NCBI RefSeq assembly: GCF_021347895.1
Contig: NC_067118.1
Coordinates: forward strand, 43,428,755 to 43,492,754
Source of the DNA: Acanthochromis polyacanthus
Lineage: Eukaryota; Chordata; Actinopteri; Pomacentridae
Direction of reading: 5' to 3'
Length of the DNA: 64,000 nt
Position 1 is the first letter of the stretch, and each line of letters starts with the position of its first letter. Under the pieces are notes generated by a model. That model did no database searches and was not told the DNA's origin. It saw only the letters and a program-made list of their open reading frames with translations. A program made the position numbers and the translations under genes. This document shows positions 12,085 to 23,282 of the stretch, in pieces.

Positions 12085-12773
12085 CAGGGGAGTCAAATTC
12101 ATTTTAGTTGAGTGACTCATTTAGTCCAATTTGATCTCCAGTAAAACCAGTAAAACCACAGCAGAATAACCTCTAAATAACCACCACTCCTAATGGTTTC
12201 TTTGTTTTAGTGCACAAATGTTCACAGTTAAGGAATTATCTTTTTACTAAACATCATGAACAACCTGAAATTTATGAAGAAAAATAAGTTCAGTTTCATC
12301 AGCATTCATCCTCAGTTTATCATTTCCACATCACAGCTTCCAGATCAGAGTGTCTACAAAGGAACACAACATTTAGTCACCTGGACCTGAACCAGAGGAT
12401 TTACTTTATGATTAAAACCACAAAAGACAGACAAAAAAACAACAAAATATTACAAAAATGAGACACAAAACAACAAAAGAACAATCTAGTATTTTACCTT
12501 CTGATCCAAACAACTTGTCATGGTCTAGAAATGATTTTAAATTTATAGTTTTACTAATTTACAATCTGCAGTTAATGTCTTCTCTGTAATTTTTACACTT
12601 TGAGGGCCGGATTGGACCCTCTGGAGGACCACTTTTGGACCACGGGCCTCATGTTGGACCCTCTGGAGGACCACTTTTGGACCACGGGCCTCATGTTGGA
12701 CCCTCTGGAGGACCACTTTTGGACCACGGGCCTCATGTTGGACCCTCTGGAGGACCACTGTTGGACACCTCTG
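12085..12773. mobile_element. hAT-like non-autonomous element, copy 2, with minisatellite
   Basis: Ends CAGGGGAGTCAAATTCAT and (complement of the right end) CAGAGGTGTCCAACAG pair as imperfect inverted repeats. From about 12130 to 12420 it parallels copy 1 (6420-6670), including CCTCTAAATAACCACCACTCC, AAGGAATTATCTTTTTACTA and GTGTCTACAAAGGAACACAA. A GAGGGCCGG block (12602-12610) again precedes the 42-bp repeat. Flanks ACATGTAG and CTGTAGAG share only TGTAG, so the target duplication is uncertain. No transposase frame. Confidence 0.75.
12614..12773. repeat. 42-bp minisatellite, 3 full units plus a partial, in hAT-like copy 2
   Basis: Units start at 12614, 12656, 12698 and 12740; the last runs into the element's end. 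Compared with copy 1 the core reads ACCACTTTTGGACCACGGGCC rather than ACCGCTGTTGGCCCACGGGCC, and units within each copy are far more alike than between copies. Each array therefore grew or was homogenised separately. Confidence 0.95.
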
Positions 12774-13380
12774 CTGTAGAGAATCTGTGAATGTCCTTCT
12801 TTCATGTTTCTGATGTTTTCCCCACAAACAGGACGCCGGCGTGTAAAAATGTCACACCTTCTGACATCATCACCTCCACCACGGAGCCAACATTTTCCAC
12901 CACAACAAAAGAACCACACAAAACACACACACCCCGACACGTGCACACTGAAGCGCTGCTCCTCCTCCTCCTCCTGAGTGCTTCATCTGGTTTTGCTGCT
13001 GCCTTTTGAAATTTTGTGGCTTATAATTTATTTATCGGTTATTGATCTGCTCCTCTGCAGCCTCCTCACATCAGCCTGTTTCCCTTCACACTTCTTCTTC
13101 TTCTTCTTCCACAGAATCATGGAGGAAAAGTAGATCCTCTCCTCTTTGTGTTTCTAACCTTTACTCACAGAAAGACGTTTCCTTTCACTTTCTTCCACCT
13201 TTTTTTTTTTTTCTAAATCTACCTCCTTCCCTTTAAATCCATCCTGGTCTCCTCTCTTCTCCTTCCTTTCATCATTTTGTTTCATATTTTGACTTCATCT
13301 CCTCCCTCTGGTCTTTGTTTCATTTGTTCCATCCATCCCTGTTTACCTCCACTGCTCTCTTTCCTCTAAATGCCACCCAT
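12774..13380. other. No gene seen; short CTT and CTC runs
   Basis: Contains CTCCTCCTCCTCCTCC near 12958 and a CTTCTTCTTCTTCTTC run near 13092, plus a T13 run near 13200. Short frames are low complexity. Confidence 0.5.
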
Positions 13381-13522
13381 CCCCATCCATGCTTCCTAAT
13401 TTGCACCTTTCCCTCCCTTCCTCTTACCCCCTCCAAAGCTTGCCCTTGCACCCATCCCTCCCCCCTCCCTCCATCCCTCCTCCCTCCCTCTTCCATCCTC
13501 CCTCCATCCCTCCTCCCTCCCT
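13381..13522. repeat. Polypyrimidine tract with CCCTCCATCCCTCCTCC units
   Basis: Nearly pure C/T/occasional A with CATCC and CTCC words repeated (13451-13522 is the densest part, CCCTCCATCCCTCCTCCCTC occurring twice). The minus strand is G-rich (GGAGGGAGG), so it could form G-quadruplex or triplex structures. The Pro/Ser/Leu frames here are composition artefacts. Confidence 0.85.
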
Positions 13523-13769
13523 GTTCTGTTTGTTCAAGGCCTCTCTAACGAAGCCGGATCCTCCCAGGTCTCAGCAGACTATTGTCAGCCTGATGTCTCC
13601 TCAGAATGATAAACGTCCTCATGGATCTGCATTAAAAGCTTCTCCTGTCCTCCACCGTGTCCTCTGATCACCCAGTTCATCCTCTAACACTCAGACAGAG
13701 GAGAAGCCGTCCAGCAGGTTATTCTAGCATGTGGAACCATGAAACCTTCTGGAGAAATCAGTGAGCTCC

Positions 13770-13934
13770 TTCAATTGAGCTGTTTTAAAGTTTGAAAATG
13801 TGGTTTAAAAATATATTTTCAAGGTGAAACTTCTGATGTCCACATTTTCAGCTTTTTTGAGAAATCTTTGAACATTTTTTTGAACATTTTCAAACTTCAA
13901 ACGGGTCAGTCTGACCAACAGGACGACACGAGGC
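13770..13934. mobile_element. piggyBac-like MITE, copy 1 (short, fold-back)
   Basis: Holds TTTAAAGTTTGAAAATGTGG, the family word GTGAAACTTCTGATGTCCAC, then TCAAACTTCAAACGGGTCAGTC and a right end GACGACACGAGGC followed by TTAA at 13935-13938. Complemented, that end reads CCTCGTGTCGTCCTG, the same terminus as the left end of the copy at 41993. The left end is truncated or degraded. About 165 bp, with no coding capacity. Confidence 0.7.
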
Positions 13935-13984
13935 TTAAAATCCAAACTGAGTTCTTGAGAAGGATTCCACACATGCACTTGTTT

Positions 13985-14130
13985 TTCATAACTTGTTTGT
14001 AAATTTATTTCTTTTTGTTTGCATTTTAATTCTGTTTTAGCTGTAATTTTATGTCTTTTCCGTACTTGCTGCTGTCCTGGTCAGGGTTCTTCATCTCAGT
14101 GAGATTTCTCCTGGTTAAAAATAAAGAGTT
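13985..14130 (+). mobile_element. LINE-type 3' tail
   Basis: Ends in CTCAGTGAGATTTCTCCTGG followed by TTAAAAATAAAGAG. This closely resembles the CTCAATGGGACTTCCTGGTTAAATAAAGG end of many fish LINE/SINE 3' tails. Only the tail is recognised. Confidence 0.5.
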
Positions 14131-14789
14131 CTTCCCTGTAAACACTAACACACATCCAGGTTTAACAGTCTGATGTTCTAACCATGATCTCTGTCCAACC
14201 ATCCCACATGGAGGTCTGTGGTTCCTTTTGCTGAATTTAAAGTTTATCTGATCTTGTTAAAAGCGTTTGATTTGAAGTTATTGATCTGATAGATGATCAT
14301 AATCTATAGAGGAATGCATTGATAATTGTGTGTCGTCTGGTTTCTGGTGGATTGTTGTTGGGTCTCTGTGTGGGGAGATGTTCTGTGAAGGTCCAGCTGT
14401 GGATGTTTCAGAGCCTCTCCAGCTGCTACTCATCTCCACTGATGACTAGAAGATCTGCTTTCCAGCCTTGTTCTTCCTGCCTCCAGATTTCTGATTGGAC
14501 CACCAGCTGCCTCCACCTTCAGCCAACCAAACGCAGCATCACACACCTGAGGAGTTTCTATCTGCAGCCGCTGTCAGTCTGAGTGATCAGCTCCTGGTGT
14601 TCCTGTGTGGTCCTTTGGTCTGTAGATACTGGTGGTGGTTCTACAGACATTTAGAGCTTCTGCTGGAGGCTGATCATTCAGTGTGGAGACCGAGGCTCCA
14701 GTTAGCAGTAAGCTAACTTAGAGAAGAAGCTGTTCACTATTTAGAGACCTCATGAACTGTGTTCAGAGAAACTAGTTTAGTTTTGGTGT
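14131..14789. other. No gene seen
   Basis: The 73- and 87-codon frames here have no recognisable domain. Nothing else noticed. Confidence 0.45.
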
Positions 14790-14976
14790 TAGTTTCTGTT
14801 ACTGATGGTGGGTTTTGTTCTTGTGTTCAGGTTTGGTTTGGGAGTTTAATGGTTTTCTTTGTGTTTAGCTCAGTTATAAACTCTGTTAGCCTTCGTTCTG
14901 TTCTTTGGTTTGGCAGCATCCACCAGTCTGGCTTTTCTAAACACCTACTGAGCACTCAATGAATTTACCTGAACCA
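14790..14976 (+). repeat. Dispersed repeat, copy 2 (related to 3175-3425)
   Basis: Shares TTTCTTTGTGTTTAG, CTCTGTTAGCCTTCG-TCTG and CATCCACCAGTCTGGCTTTTCT in the same order as the copy near 3.2 kb. The piggyBac-like MITE at 14981 lies immediately downstream, probably inserted in or beside this copy. Confidence 0.55.
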
Positions 14977-14980
14977 ATAA

Positions 14981-15458
14981 CCCTCCTGTTGTCAAAACAT
15001 AGTGTGTCCTTATCTGAAAAAAATACCAAATTTCTGAAAATTTGCAAAACCTTCAGGAAGAAAAGTCCAATAATTTCATAAAAGTTTCTCTTGAAAGTTT
15101 TATTTTTATAAAAAAGAAAGAAAATCCCCCAAATTTGGCGAGAAACTTCTAATACACATTTTTCAAAAACTGAGTAAAAATCTTCAAAAAACAAAACAAA
15201 ACTGAAAAAAATACCAGCAAAACTTCTAATATTTTCTTTAAAAACATTCACAAAAAATCAACCAAAATCCAGCAACACTCACTGGATTTTGGTTGATTTT
15301 TTTTGTGAATGTTCTTCAGAAACTTTTTTTTTTTGCACCAAAAAAATGTTCAGAGATTTCCCAAAAGTGTGGAAAATGTGGACACCAGAAGTTTCACTGT
15401 GAAAATAAATAATTTTAAATTAGATTTTCAAACTGTGAAACAGGTCGGGACGACAGGG
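14981..15458 (-). mobile_element. piggyBac-like MITE, copy 2 (both ends present)
   Basis: Left end CCCTCCTGTTGTC, right end GACGACAGGG followed by TTAA (15459-15462); the left flank is ATAA. TTAA targets with CCC...GGG ends are the rule for piggyBac. The element is 478 bp with no frame. Inside, 15240-15313 forms a long hairpin: AACATTCACAAAAAATCAAC pairs with GTTGATTTTTTTTGTGAATG, continuing through CAAAATCCAG/CTGGATTTTG. The family word GTGAAACTTCTG(A/G)TGTCCAC appears on the minus strand near 15380-15402. Confidence 0.8.
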
Positions 15459-15462
15459 TTAA

Positions 15463-17360
15463 TGTGTGGTTTTTGTTGCATCCAGCTGATCCTGGAGGAA
15501 CGTAATATAATCAGAAAACTGACTCTGTGGAAAGTTAGAAGACAGGAGAACTTTTCCATGAATGTTTTTCCTCTAAGACTCTCCTGAAGATGATCTGAAA
15601 GCACACAGTACTCCAGATGTTTAATGATGTTTTCTGTGAGGAAAATGATGAATATTGTGCAGATAAACAGGCTGCTGTCATAAAGCAGAACAACAAAGTC
15701 AGCATGCTGCAAAAACCAAACTAAAGGAGAGATCAGAGAAAGAGAATTCACTGAATTTAAAGTCATCAGGTTGATTCTGATGGAAGTCTGGAGTTCTAAG
15801 AGGAAAGAAATTCTCCAGAAATCAGACTTTGGAGCAAAAAACTATAAAATGTGTTCAAAGAATGAATGAATTCTAAATGAGATCCTGGTGGAAAACAAAG
15901 ACTCTTTACTGGAGACTGATCAGATCGTCTGTTATAACTAATGGAAAACTGATGATTATATTATAAAAACCTGCAGGAATCCAACAGACATTCTCTGATA
16001 CATTTCTGAATTTAAATGTGTTTTTTTAACTTTAATGATGGAAAATGTGGAGTGTTTTTCTGTCAAATCGGTAAGAACGTTATAGACTATTCTTTTCGAG
16101 TTTTTCTCATAGATTTATGACTTTAATATAAAAACTTATTTATTTTTTCACCTTTTTTAACCTACATGCCAAAGCTACAAACAGCTGCTGATAATACAGC
16201 ATCTTTAGAAAAAAGTTATTGGAGAAATGTGGGAAAACATTTCACTGAATAAAGAAAAAGAAACAATAAATCTGAATCATTCATTTCTAAAAACAACATA
16301 AGGACAGAACAAACGGCTCAGTGTGTGACGGCAGATCTTCTGATCAGTTTAATAAAACACTGATCTTTGGTTGTTTGTCCTTTAACTTCATCCCTCCATC
16401 TTCTTCTCTTCCTCACAGAGCAGCTCCTGCTCATATTAATATTTCACATCCAAAAGTTATAAAGGTCGGTTACTTTACACTTCAAAGACCCCAGAGTAAG
16501 CATCGATCCCTCACACACACATTTATAAACCAGATACAAACCCATTTACACACACCTAAAGCAGGAATAAATCTACTGCAGCTGAGCACAGATTACAAAT
16601 GAACATATGTACAGCAGAACACAGCAGCAGCTATAAAACACAAAGAGGCTTTGGTGCAGAAATGTGGATTTAAACCCAAACACCAGGACTGACCAGGGAG
16701 AGGTGAAGGCAGAAACGCCTCATTAATGATTGATGCTGATAGATTCTGCCTCTAAAACACTCCTATAGCTTCCTGCTCCTCCACAATCACAGGGAGTCGG
16801 TTTATCACCTAAAATAATCAGCATCCAGCCTAACAGGAGCTGGTCTTTAGATCTGACAGGACAATGAGCCAGAAACGATCCCAAACTGTCTAAAGACACT
16901 GCTCTGATGTCCCGTATCAGAGTCATTAACAGGTTCTGTTTACATTTAATCCAAACATTTAGATTTATAGTGATTTTATGTTTGATCTGTAGATTTCTTC
17001 CTGCAGGAAATGACAGAAACTAGTGACAAAAGATGACATGTTAGTGATGAATTTGAACTCTTTCTGCTTTTTAAAACGTTTTACTAAAGAAGTACCAAAC
17101 CCAGATCACTCTTTCTCCCTGAAAGGTCTCAGATTTCTGAGAAAATGCTTCTATCCACAAGGCTCTGGTTACATCTACCATGATGTGGTGGGTTCTAACT
17201 GACTATAATCAGAGACCAAGAGCTTCAGAAGCTTTTCAATCAGTTACTCATCAATTACAAAAGGGAATTTGTTTGTTTAGAGTCTACACCTGAGACAAAG
17301 TTCTGCAGAGAAAAGGCTATAAAACCAGATTTTAGTATTTCCAGGTGTCACTGACCACAG
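15463..17360. other. No gene seen over 1.9 kb
   Basis: AT-rich DNA with frames up to 112 codons that show no domain and are interrupted on inspection of neighbouring frames. No RNA gene found. Confidence 0.5.
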
Positions 17361-17364
17361 TCCA

Positions 17365-17490
17365 TCATCCATCCATCCATCCATCCATCATCCATCCATC
17401 ATCTACACACAGTTTAATCCTCATCAGGGTCATGGGGGCGGAGTCTATCCCAGCTGACTGAGGGTGAAGGACACCTGGACAGGTAACAGT
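17365..17490 (-). mobile_element. SINE tail fragment with (CCAT)n
   Basis: Begins with repeated CATC/CCATCCATCCATCC, then TTTAATCCTCATCAGGGTCATGG, CCCAGCTGACTGAGGGTGAAGG and CACCTGGACAGGTAACAGTC. The same order appears at 35322 in a longer copy of the same family. Only the tail-proximal 125 bp are present, as expected for a 5'-truncated copy on the minus strand. Confidence 0.75.
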
Positions 17491-18938
17491 CTGTCATTGT
17501 TTTTCCACACAGCCAAATCTGAACCTGTGATAGAAAAGATTCTTGATTGATTGATTTATCGATCATGATTGATCTTCTGGGAGCAACATCTCAGTCAGAC
17601 TCTCCATGGATGAAGACCAAAACCAACTCCAGTTCTCCAAGACTGACATTAAAAAGCTCCTCCAGCCTTTCACGTGTTCACCTGGACAAAGAATAAAGCT
17701 TCTGCTCTTCAGTCCTGTGGTCTGGTGAGATGAAAATGTTGGACAAAGAAAAGGAGAAAGTGTCAAACTGTACAGCATTCTGAGGAAAAAAGAGACAACA
17801 TTAAGACTCCAGAGGAAAACTTCAGGGAAAAAACTTTCTAACAAGACCGTGATTCCAAACATCCATCCAGAGTGGTCGAGGATGAAGAGTTCTGGACACG
17901 GGGTGACTGGTAAAAATGCAAATAAAAGGAAAAGCAAACCCAACGTCTTTCTGTCTTTTGTCACTTGTTTGGGTCGTCTCCATTCAGAAGAAAGCTTTAG
18001 GGGAATAAAAGCTGAGAATTCGGTGTGGCTGTGAATAATGTGGGGTGGAGCTGAAGGGAAACCAGCGTCACGTTGTTCAGGAGGAATCTGTTTTATTCCA
18101 TGTCTCTCCTATAATTAGACGAAATGATTCAACACTGAGAAAACGCTCTCACCAGCAGACACTCTGAGTTTCCCAGGAAGGACATGAAGACTTCATACAG
18201 TATCTACCTTCTACCACTAAAAGCAGTCATACCGAGTCACAAAGATCCACTAAACCATCAGTCTAACAGTACGTTTCACATTAGAGCATTAATACCAGCC
18301 AGGATGAATAAAGATGGATGATGTTTCTGATGATCTGTGTAACTTGCTTAGATGGTCGCTGTGGTGAAGAACTTTCCCTCAGGAGGCAGGTAGGAGGTAT
18401 CTGACCCATCTTCACATGGCAGAGCTGCACAGCTTGTGGTGTTAATAAGTTTCCACTAAAAACAGCTGCTTAGTTAAACCTCAGCTTAAACCTTCCTGGG
18501 GAACATCTCGTCTCCATCCAGAGCACTGGCTGACCGAGTCTTGCAAATTTCAGAAAAATGCAGCTTTAATCCATTGAAAATGTACTTTTTGGAAATCTCT
18601 TTCCAGAGTGAAGATGTTGAGAAACTTCAAGTTTTGACTTTTTATGTAAAAGTGTGTGGCTAAACCAGTGTTGTGTGAACCTTGATAACACGACTGTTGC
18701 GTGTTTAGACATAAATGTACAGTTTTTCTTCCACCATATTAAGAGACAAAGATGCTAAAATCTGTCCTCATATCTCTTCTACTCTTGCTGTTCTACTGGA
18801 TCTAGTAATAGCTTTTATAAGGCTTCTGATTGGCTGACATGGTGACTCAATCTGGCTCCCGAAAGGCCCAAGTTTTGATTTAGCATTTTCATGTAGATGG
18901 CTTTTCTTTATTTTGAGCAAACTCAAAAAACAAAGTTC
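17491..18938. other. No gene seen over 1.4 kb
   Basis: Contains a short GATTGATTGATT patch near 17542. The 133-codon minus frame (17563-17964) starts with a hydrophobic stretch resembling a signal peptide (LGLLFLLFAFLPV), but it has no recognisable homology and lies in low-constraint DNA; I treat it as chance. Confidence 0.45.
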
Positions 18939-18942
18939 TTAA

Positions 18943-19458
18943 AGGCATTATGGAGGATGTTTTTTTTTTGTTTAATTTGTCTGATTCACATAAAATGAAT
19001 ATACTGACCTTTAGTGGACTTGTAGGTATGGTTTCCAAAAAAATTAAAAATTAAAAAAAATAACTGTGGACATGGCAGGACCTGAAAAACATCAGCCAAT
19101 CAACGGACCGAGGCGTTTGGTTTGCTCCCTTTCCTGTCAATCAAAAATCTTCCAGCTCAGGCCTAGTTACGTAGATTATGTACGCCTTGGACTTATGTGT
19201 TTTCTGTATGTGTTGCTTTGGTATAGCTTCGTAGTTAGCTGGCGACTTGTTTTGCTCATCTTTTTTTACATAATGGCAGACAAAGATCCAGGGGGACCCA
19301 GCCGTAAAAGACAACTTCACGAGTCCTACGCAAGTTTCTGGAGGGGGGCGTTTCTTCGTAAATGTTAAGAGGGGGGAGGATAGAGGGGGGTGAGGGAGAG
19401 GTTGTATGTGCGCATGCTAAGTTCAAAGTCGTAGGAAATTAAATCTCCTCTAATGCCT
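18943..19458 (+). mobile_element. TTAA-flanked non-autonomous DNA transposon (Kolobok- or piggyBac-type target)
   Basis: Ends AGGCATTATGGAGGAT and (complement of right end) AGGCATTAGAGGAGAT are inverted repeats, flanked by TTAA at 18939-18942 and 19459-19462. AGG-type ends with TTAA targets suggest Kolobok, but this is inference. The interior has a CCAAT box (AGCCAATCAAC near 19094), a GTCAATCAAAAATC, and an ATG at 19273 in good context (ATAATGGCAG) opening a 31-codon frame, MADKDPGGPSRKRQLHESYA..., which stops at 19368. This looks like a transposase promoter and first codons left after internal deletion. G-rich runs lie at 19341-19400. Confidence 0.75.
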
Positions 19459-19462
19459 TTAA

Positions 19463-20428
19463 GACATATTATGTGTGGACCAGGCTCATAATAAGATCAT
19501 CTAACTTTTCTCTTTGCTCCTGTCATTTACTACCATCAGCCAGGAGACTAAAACACCTGAGGCTGTTATTGTTGGAGAAGAAGCTTTCATTTATGGGAGA
19601 TAAAGGGTTGGAGGACAAACAGAGGAGAAGAGAGGGAAGTGATGGTAGCAGTGAAGAAGGAAAGAAGAGCTGAGGACAGTGAAGGGCAGAGTTTAAAGAC
19701 AGCAGCTGATGTTTCCCGCCTGGACGGCCGACTTGTCTAATTAAAGGAGGGAGTGAAGGATGTTTAGCTGGATTCCTCCTGTGGAGGGGAGGTTCAGAGA
19801 TGAGAGAGAAGATGCTTCTGTTGGTGCTAAGAAGTGTCTTCTTTGAGTTTTTCTACAGATTTAGAAGTTGCACCTGCATTCGTTTCATAATTTGGGTTCT
19901 GGTTTCTCCACGTGTCTGACCTTCTGGAGGCTCCTCAGTTCCTGGTATTGTTTTGTAGCATACCAAAGTCATTCACCTCTGAATAGTTCCTCAGCTATTT
20001 GGACCTGATGCTTTCTGGCTGTTTGTAGTTTTTCCCTGAAGCTTCATTGTCGTTCCGTTCCGTCCTGTTCTGGCTCTCGGTTCTGGGACTTGGTTGACCC
20101 CCAGGTCTGGAGGATCGCCCAGAACTCTGAAATACTCAGAACCAAGCACAGGGAACACTTTGTCTTCTTCTTTCCTCTCTCATCCTTTCATTTTCCCAGC
20201 TTTTTTTTCTCAGTCACTCACTTCCTTTGTCCTTTTTTTCACATCTCAGAGAGGGAGGGACGCTGCTGTGGCTCAAATGTCAGGAAGTCGAGGGTTTCCC
20301 AGCCAGCAGTTTAAGCTCAGGAACATCTAACGAGCATGAAGCTAACCGCAGGACTCACACTAAAAAAACACCAAAAAATCACCATTTCCAAGCCCAGCCA
20401 CATGCATGCTTTCTGGTTCCACCTGATG
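19463..20428. other. No gene seen
   Basis: Frames of 66-78 codons lack any recognisable domain. The stretch is otherwise unremarkable. Confidence 0.45.
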
Positions 20429-20445
20429 ACACACACAGACAGACA

Positions 20446-20503
<58 letters not shown>
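20429..20503. repeat. (AC)n microsatellite with AGAC start
   Basis: ACACACACAGACAGACAGAC followed by pure AC to 20503. The frames across it (His/Thr and Val/Cys) are repeat translations. Confidence 0.95.
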
Positions 20504-20505
<2 letters not shown>

Positions 20506-20828
20506 GAGGTCAGGTGGTTTTCCAATCAGCAGCCGTGTCTCCAGAGCAGTAAACTGGTTTTAGGTCGTCTGTTTCAGGCTCTGCTGAGCTCCGGTTCATT
20601 CTATCCGCCTACAAAGACTCTCACAGACGGCAGCTCGGATCTTATTAAATCCTAGAAATGCACCTGCTGGATGTGTGAGAACCCAAACACGATAACACGC
20701 ATGTTGGAAGGCATTTTTCTGTGTAGGTTTACAGAACATTGGAGGGTCTAGAACTATAGGAAATAGGTCAAGAAGAAATTAAAAGGACCTGAAAGTCTGT
20801 GGAAATAAAAGAATGGATGGATTTAGTT

Positions 20829-20915
20829 CAGGAGAGTCAAACTCATCTTAGTCCAGGTTCCACATTCAGCCCAGTCTGATCTCCAGTGGACCGGACCAGT
20901 AAAACCACAACATGC
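20829..20915 (+). mobile_element. hAT-like element, 5' end only (copy 3)
   Basis: CAGGAGAGTCAAACTCATCT, TAGTCCAGGTTCCACATTCA, GCCCAGTCTGATCTCCAGTG and GACCGGACCAGTAAAACCAC follow the head of the family also seen at 6388 and 12085. This copy stops after about 87 bp, without the central part or the minisatellite. It preserves the GGGCCGGACCAGTAAAA-type word better than the other two. Confidence 0.75.
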
Positions 20916-21853
20916 TGTGCCACTGATGAGTTCCACTGGTCTGACTGGTTTATGTTTCCATCAAATGGAAAGAGATTGTATATTTACTCTTACTTCCATT
21001 TTCCTTGTCAAATTTTCCATTTTTTCATCTTTTCTTACTCGTCCCTTCTTCTAAAATCTTTTACTTTGAGTTATTTGATTAAACTAAAATTTGTCTCCAC
21101 TTCAGCACTGAATGTGCAGAAGATGGTCAGAACCAACAAAGGCAGAATAGACATGCTATAATGTGGTATTCTTACATTTTATTATGGGATGAGAAGACCC
21201 AAAAAGTGTATCATTGAATAAAATATCCCCAACCCTTCAAGGTAAATCTTTTGGCTAAACTCTGTATTAAACCATTAATTGTTGGTATTTTATTACTTTC
21301 TGAGGCTTGACATGACCTTTCTGCTGTTCCACACCAGCAGATGTAAAGAACAACATTTTAATGGTCTTTCAAACTCTGCATTCCTTCATTTTCTCTACAT
21401 TTTCTCCCATCCTCAGGCTTCTTTGGCATTTTAACGTCCCTGTTTCCCTCAGAGGAATGCTGACTGGACATCGCTGCCAAGTAGGACGCTGATGGTGCAA
21501 CACGATTCTGAGGACGTTCACCGTCATCGTTCTTTCAGTCGTCTCATTTCCCACCTGAACCATTCACATCTTCTCTCTTCCTGTAGTTCTGAATTGCTCT
21601 TAATTCTCTGATTTCCAATGGAATTTTTACCCCATTTATGAAGACAATTGAGAGGAGGAGAGATGGAATTAGAGGAGAAAATGTCCTTAGTTTTACCAAC
21701 AAACGGGAACCTTTACAAGTTATTTTCAGTCGTATTGGAACCATTTACTATGGTGGAACATTCAAATTACCAAATCCAACTCTGATCTTTTTGGATTCCA
21801 CTTTTCTTAACAGCTTCATGAACTCCTATAAGGCCTTTAATTCTATAATTCAA
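20916..21853. other. No gene seen
   Basis: AT-rich DNA with short frames only. No repeat boundary supported. Confidence 0.45.
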
Positions 21854-22740
21854 GATCAAGAATCTTTATTGTCATTATGCAGTTAGTTTTCACCAATCAC
21901 ATAATGGAATTTTTGTTGGTAATACCACCTTAAAAGATGTGAACGGTAAACTTGCAGCACATTAAAAAAAATCATAAAAATACATTAAAAGTAAGAAAAA
22001 TATATGCAGCAGTGCAAAGTGCAGGTTCAGTTCCATCTCGTCTCCAGCTTTTAAAGTGAGTGAGGATGAAGCCGGTCCTCAGTCTGGTGGTTGGAGTTCT
22101 TCTTAGACCTGGACCTCCTTCTTGAGGAACCAACAGTTTACCAGGCTGGGTTGGATCAGACTTTCTGTGAAGGAGACCAGGACAGACAGACTCCAGGTCT
22201 GGCAGAGGACGTCCCACAACCTGGACAAGTCCTTCATCTGCCAGACCAGACCACCATATCTAGACAGAGAACGTTCTCTATGGAGGTTCTCTAGAAGCTT
22301 GAAGAATGGAGTCCAGCCTGTCTGAGCCTCCTGAGGAGAAAAACTCTTTGCTGGGCTTCTCTACTAGGTGAGAGGAGTTCAGGGTCCATGGGAGGTCAGA
22401 GGTGAACTCGATGTTATCAACTTCCTCTACCTCCTCTCTGTGTATGAGGAAATGAGCGTGGACATTCCTCCTGGATTTCCTGAAGTCCACAATGACCTCC
22501 TTGGTTTTCCTGGTGTTCAGGACCAGGTTGTTGTCTGAACTCCACCTGGTCAGGTGCTGGAGCTCCTCCCTGTAGAGGGTCTCATCATGGTCTGGATGGT
22601 GTCTGAAGTGTGGATGGAAGTGAAGTCATGTGTGGACAGAGCAGAGAAGACTGGACTGAGGTGGTTCAGCACCAGAGGGGATGATAGGAGGCTGCTGATT
22701 CTGACCACCTGAGGCCTGTTGGTCAATGCTCATATCTATT
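21854..22740 (-). pseudogene. Decayed non-LTR retrotransposon (Rex/CR1-like LINE) fragment
   Basis: A non-LTR retrotransposon relic. AAGAATCTTTATTGTCATTA near 21859 is the Rex-type end motif widespread in fish. On the minus strand at 22278-22490 a 70-codon frame starts MDFRKSRRNVHAHFLIH and continues through EEVEEVDN and SDLPWTLNSSHLVEKPSKE. This fits the region after the reverse-transcriptase palm of fish LINEs, which typically reads VDFRK, then an EEVE(R)V(D) stretch, then DL-W--N-SHLV-KA. The usual FKFLG motif is reduced to NIEF. Neighbouring frames carry further pieces, so frameshifts are present. It cannot be active. Family assignment rests on remembered consensus motifs, not a search. 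Confidence 0.65.
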
Positions 22741-23059
22741 ATTTATAACTTTACCAGACAGGTTATGTTTTAAGCTTAAAATATGACAAACAGTTCCATG
22801 TTCTGCAGCCCTGAGACATTCCAGGACCTTCTATTACCAACACTATGGCCTGTTTAAATGGGGTGACCTCAGTCTCTGAGTGAATGAAGATAAGATTTAG
22901 TCTCACCTTGAATGTCCTCTTTAAAACACTAACACCTGCACAAAATAACAAAAGAACAGACAGCTCAGCATTAGATTTGAAAAATCCATCCTGCAGCTTT
23001 CATTAAAACTCCATAAATCACTCCTGAATCCTGTCAGATAATGGAGATATCTGAAAAAT

Positions 23060-23282
23060 CAAGCTTCCATCCATTTTCTGCTGCTTCGTCACTGGACAGC
23101 AGCTGAATCAGAGCTGTCCAGACCTTCCTGTCCTCCACCTCTTCATCTAGATTTTCCTGGGGAGGAGACCAGGACCTTCTGTCCAGATATCCTGGGTCTG
23201 TCTTCAGGCCTCCTTCCAGCTGGACAAACCCAACACCTGAGGGGGTCTGGGAAAGACAGACGCCCAAACTAAATCATCTGGC
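23060..23282. repeat. Dispersed LINE-derived repeat remnant
   Basis: CTTCCATCCATTTTCTGCTGCTTCGTCACTGG with AGCTGTCCAGACCTTCCTG, TCTTCATCTAGATTTTCCTG and CTGGGTCTGTCTTCAGGCCTCC. The order resembles a widespread fish repeat (CCATCCATTTTCTG.CGCTTC ... CAGAGCTGTCCAG ... TTCCTGGGG ... CCTGGGTCT). No frame is intact. Confidence 0.5.

Noticed and set aside
14937..15251. 104-codon Phe/Lys-rich minus frame
   Set aside because: It lies within the piggyBac-like MITE, whose T-rich DNA gives the Phe runs; there is no transposase similarity.
17563..17964. 133-codon minus frame with a signal-peptide-like start
   Set aside because: A single hydrophobic stretch is weak evidence; there is no domain, no repeat of the pattern and no splice context.
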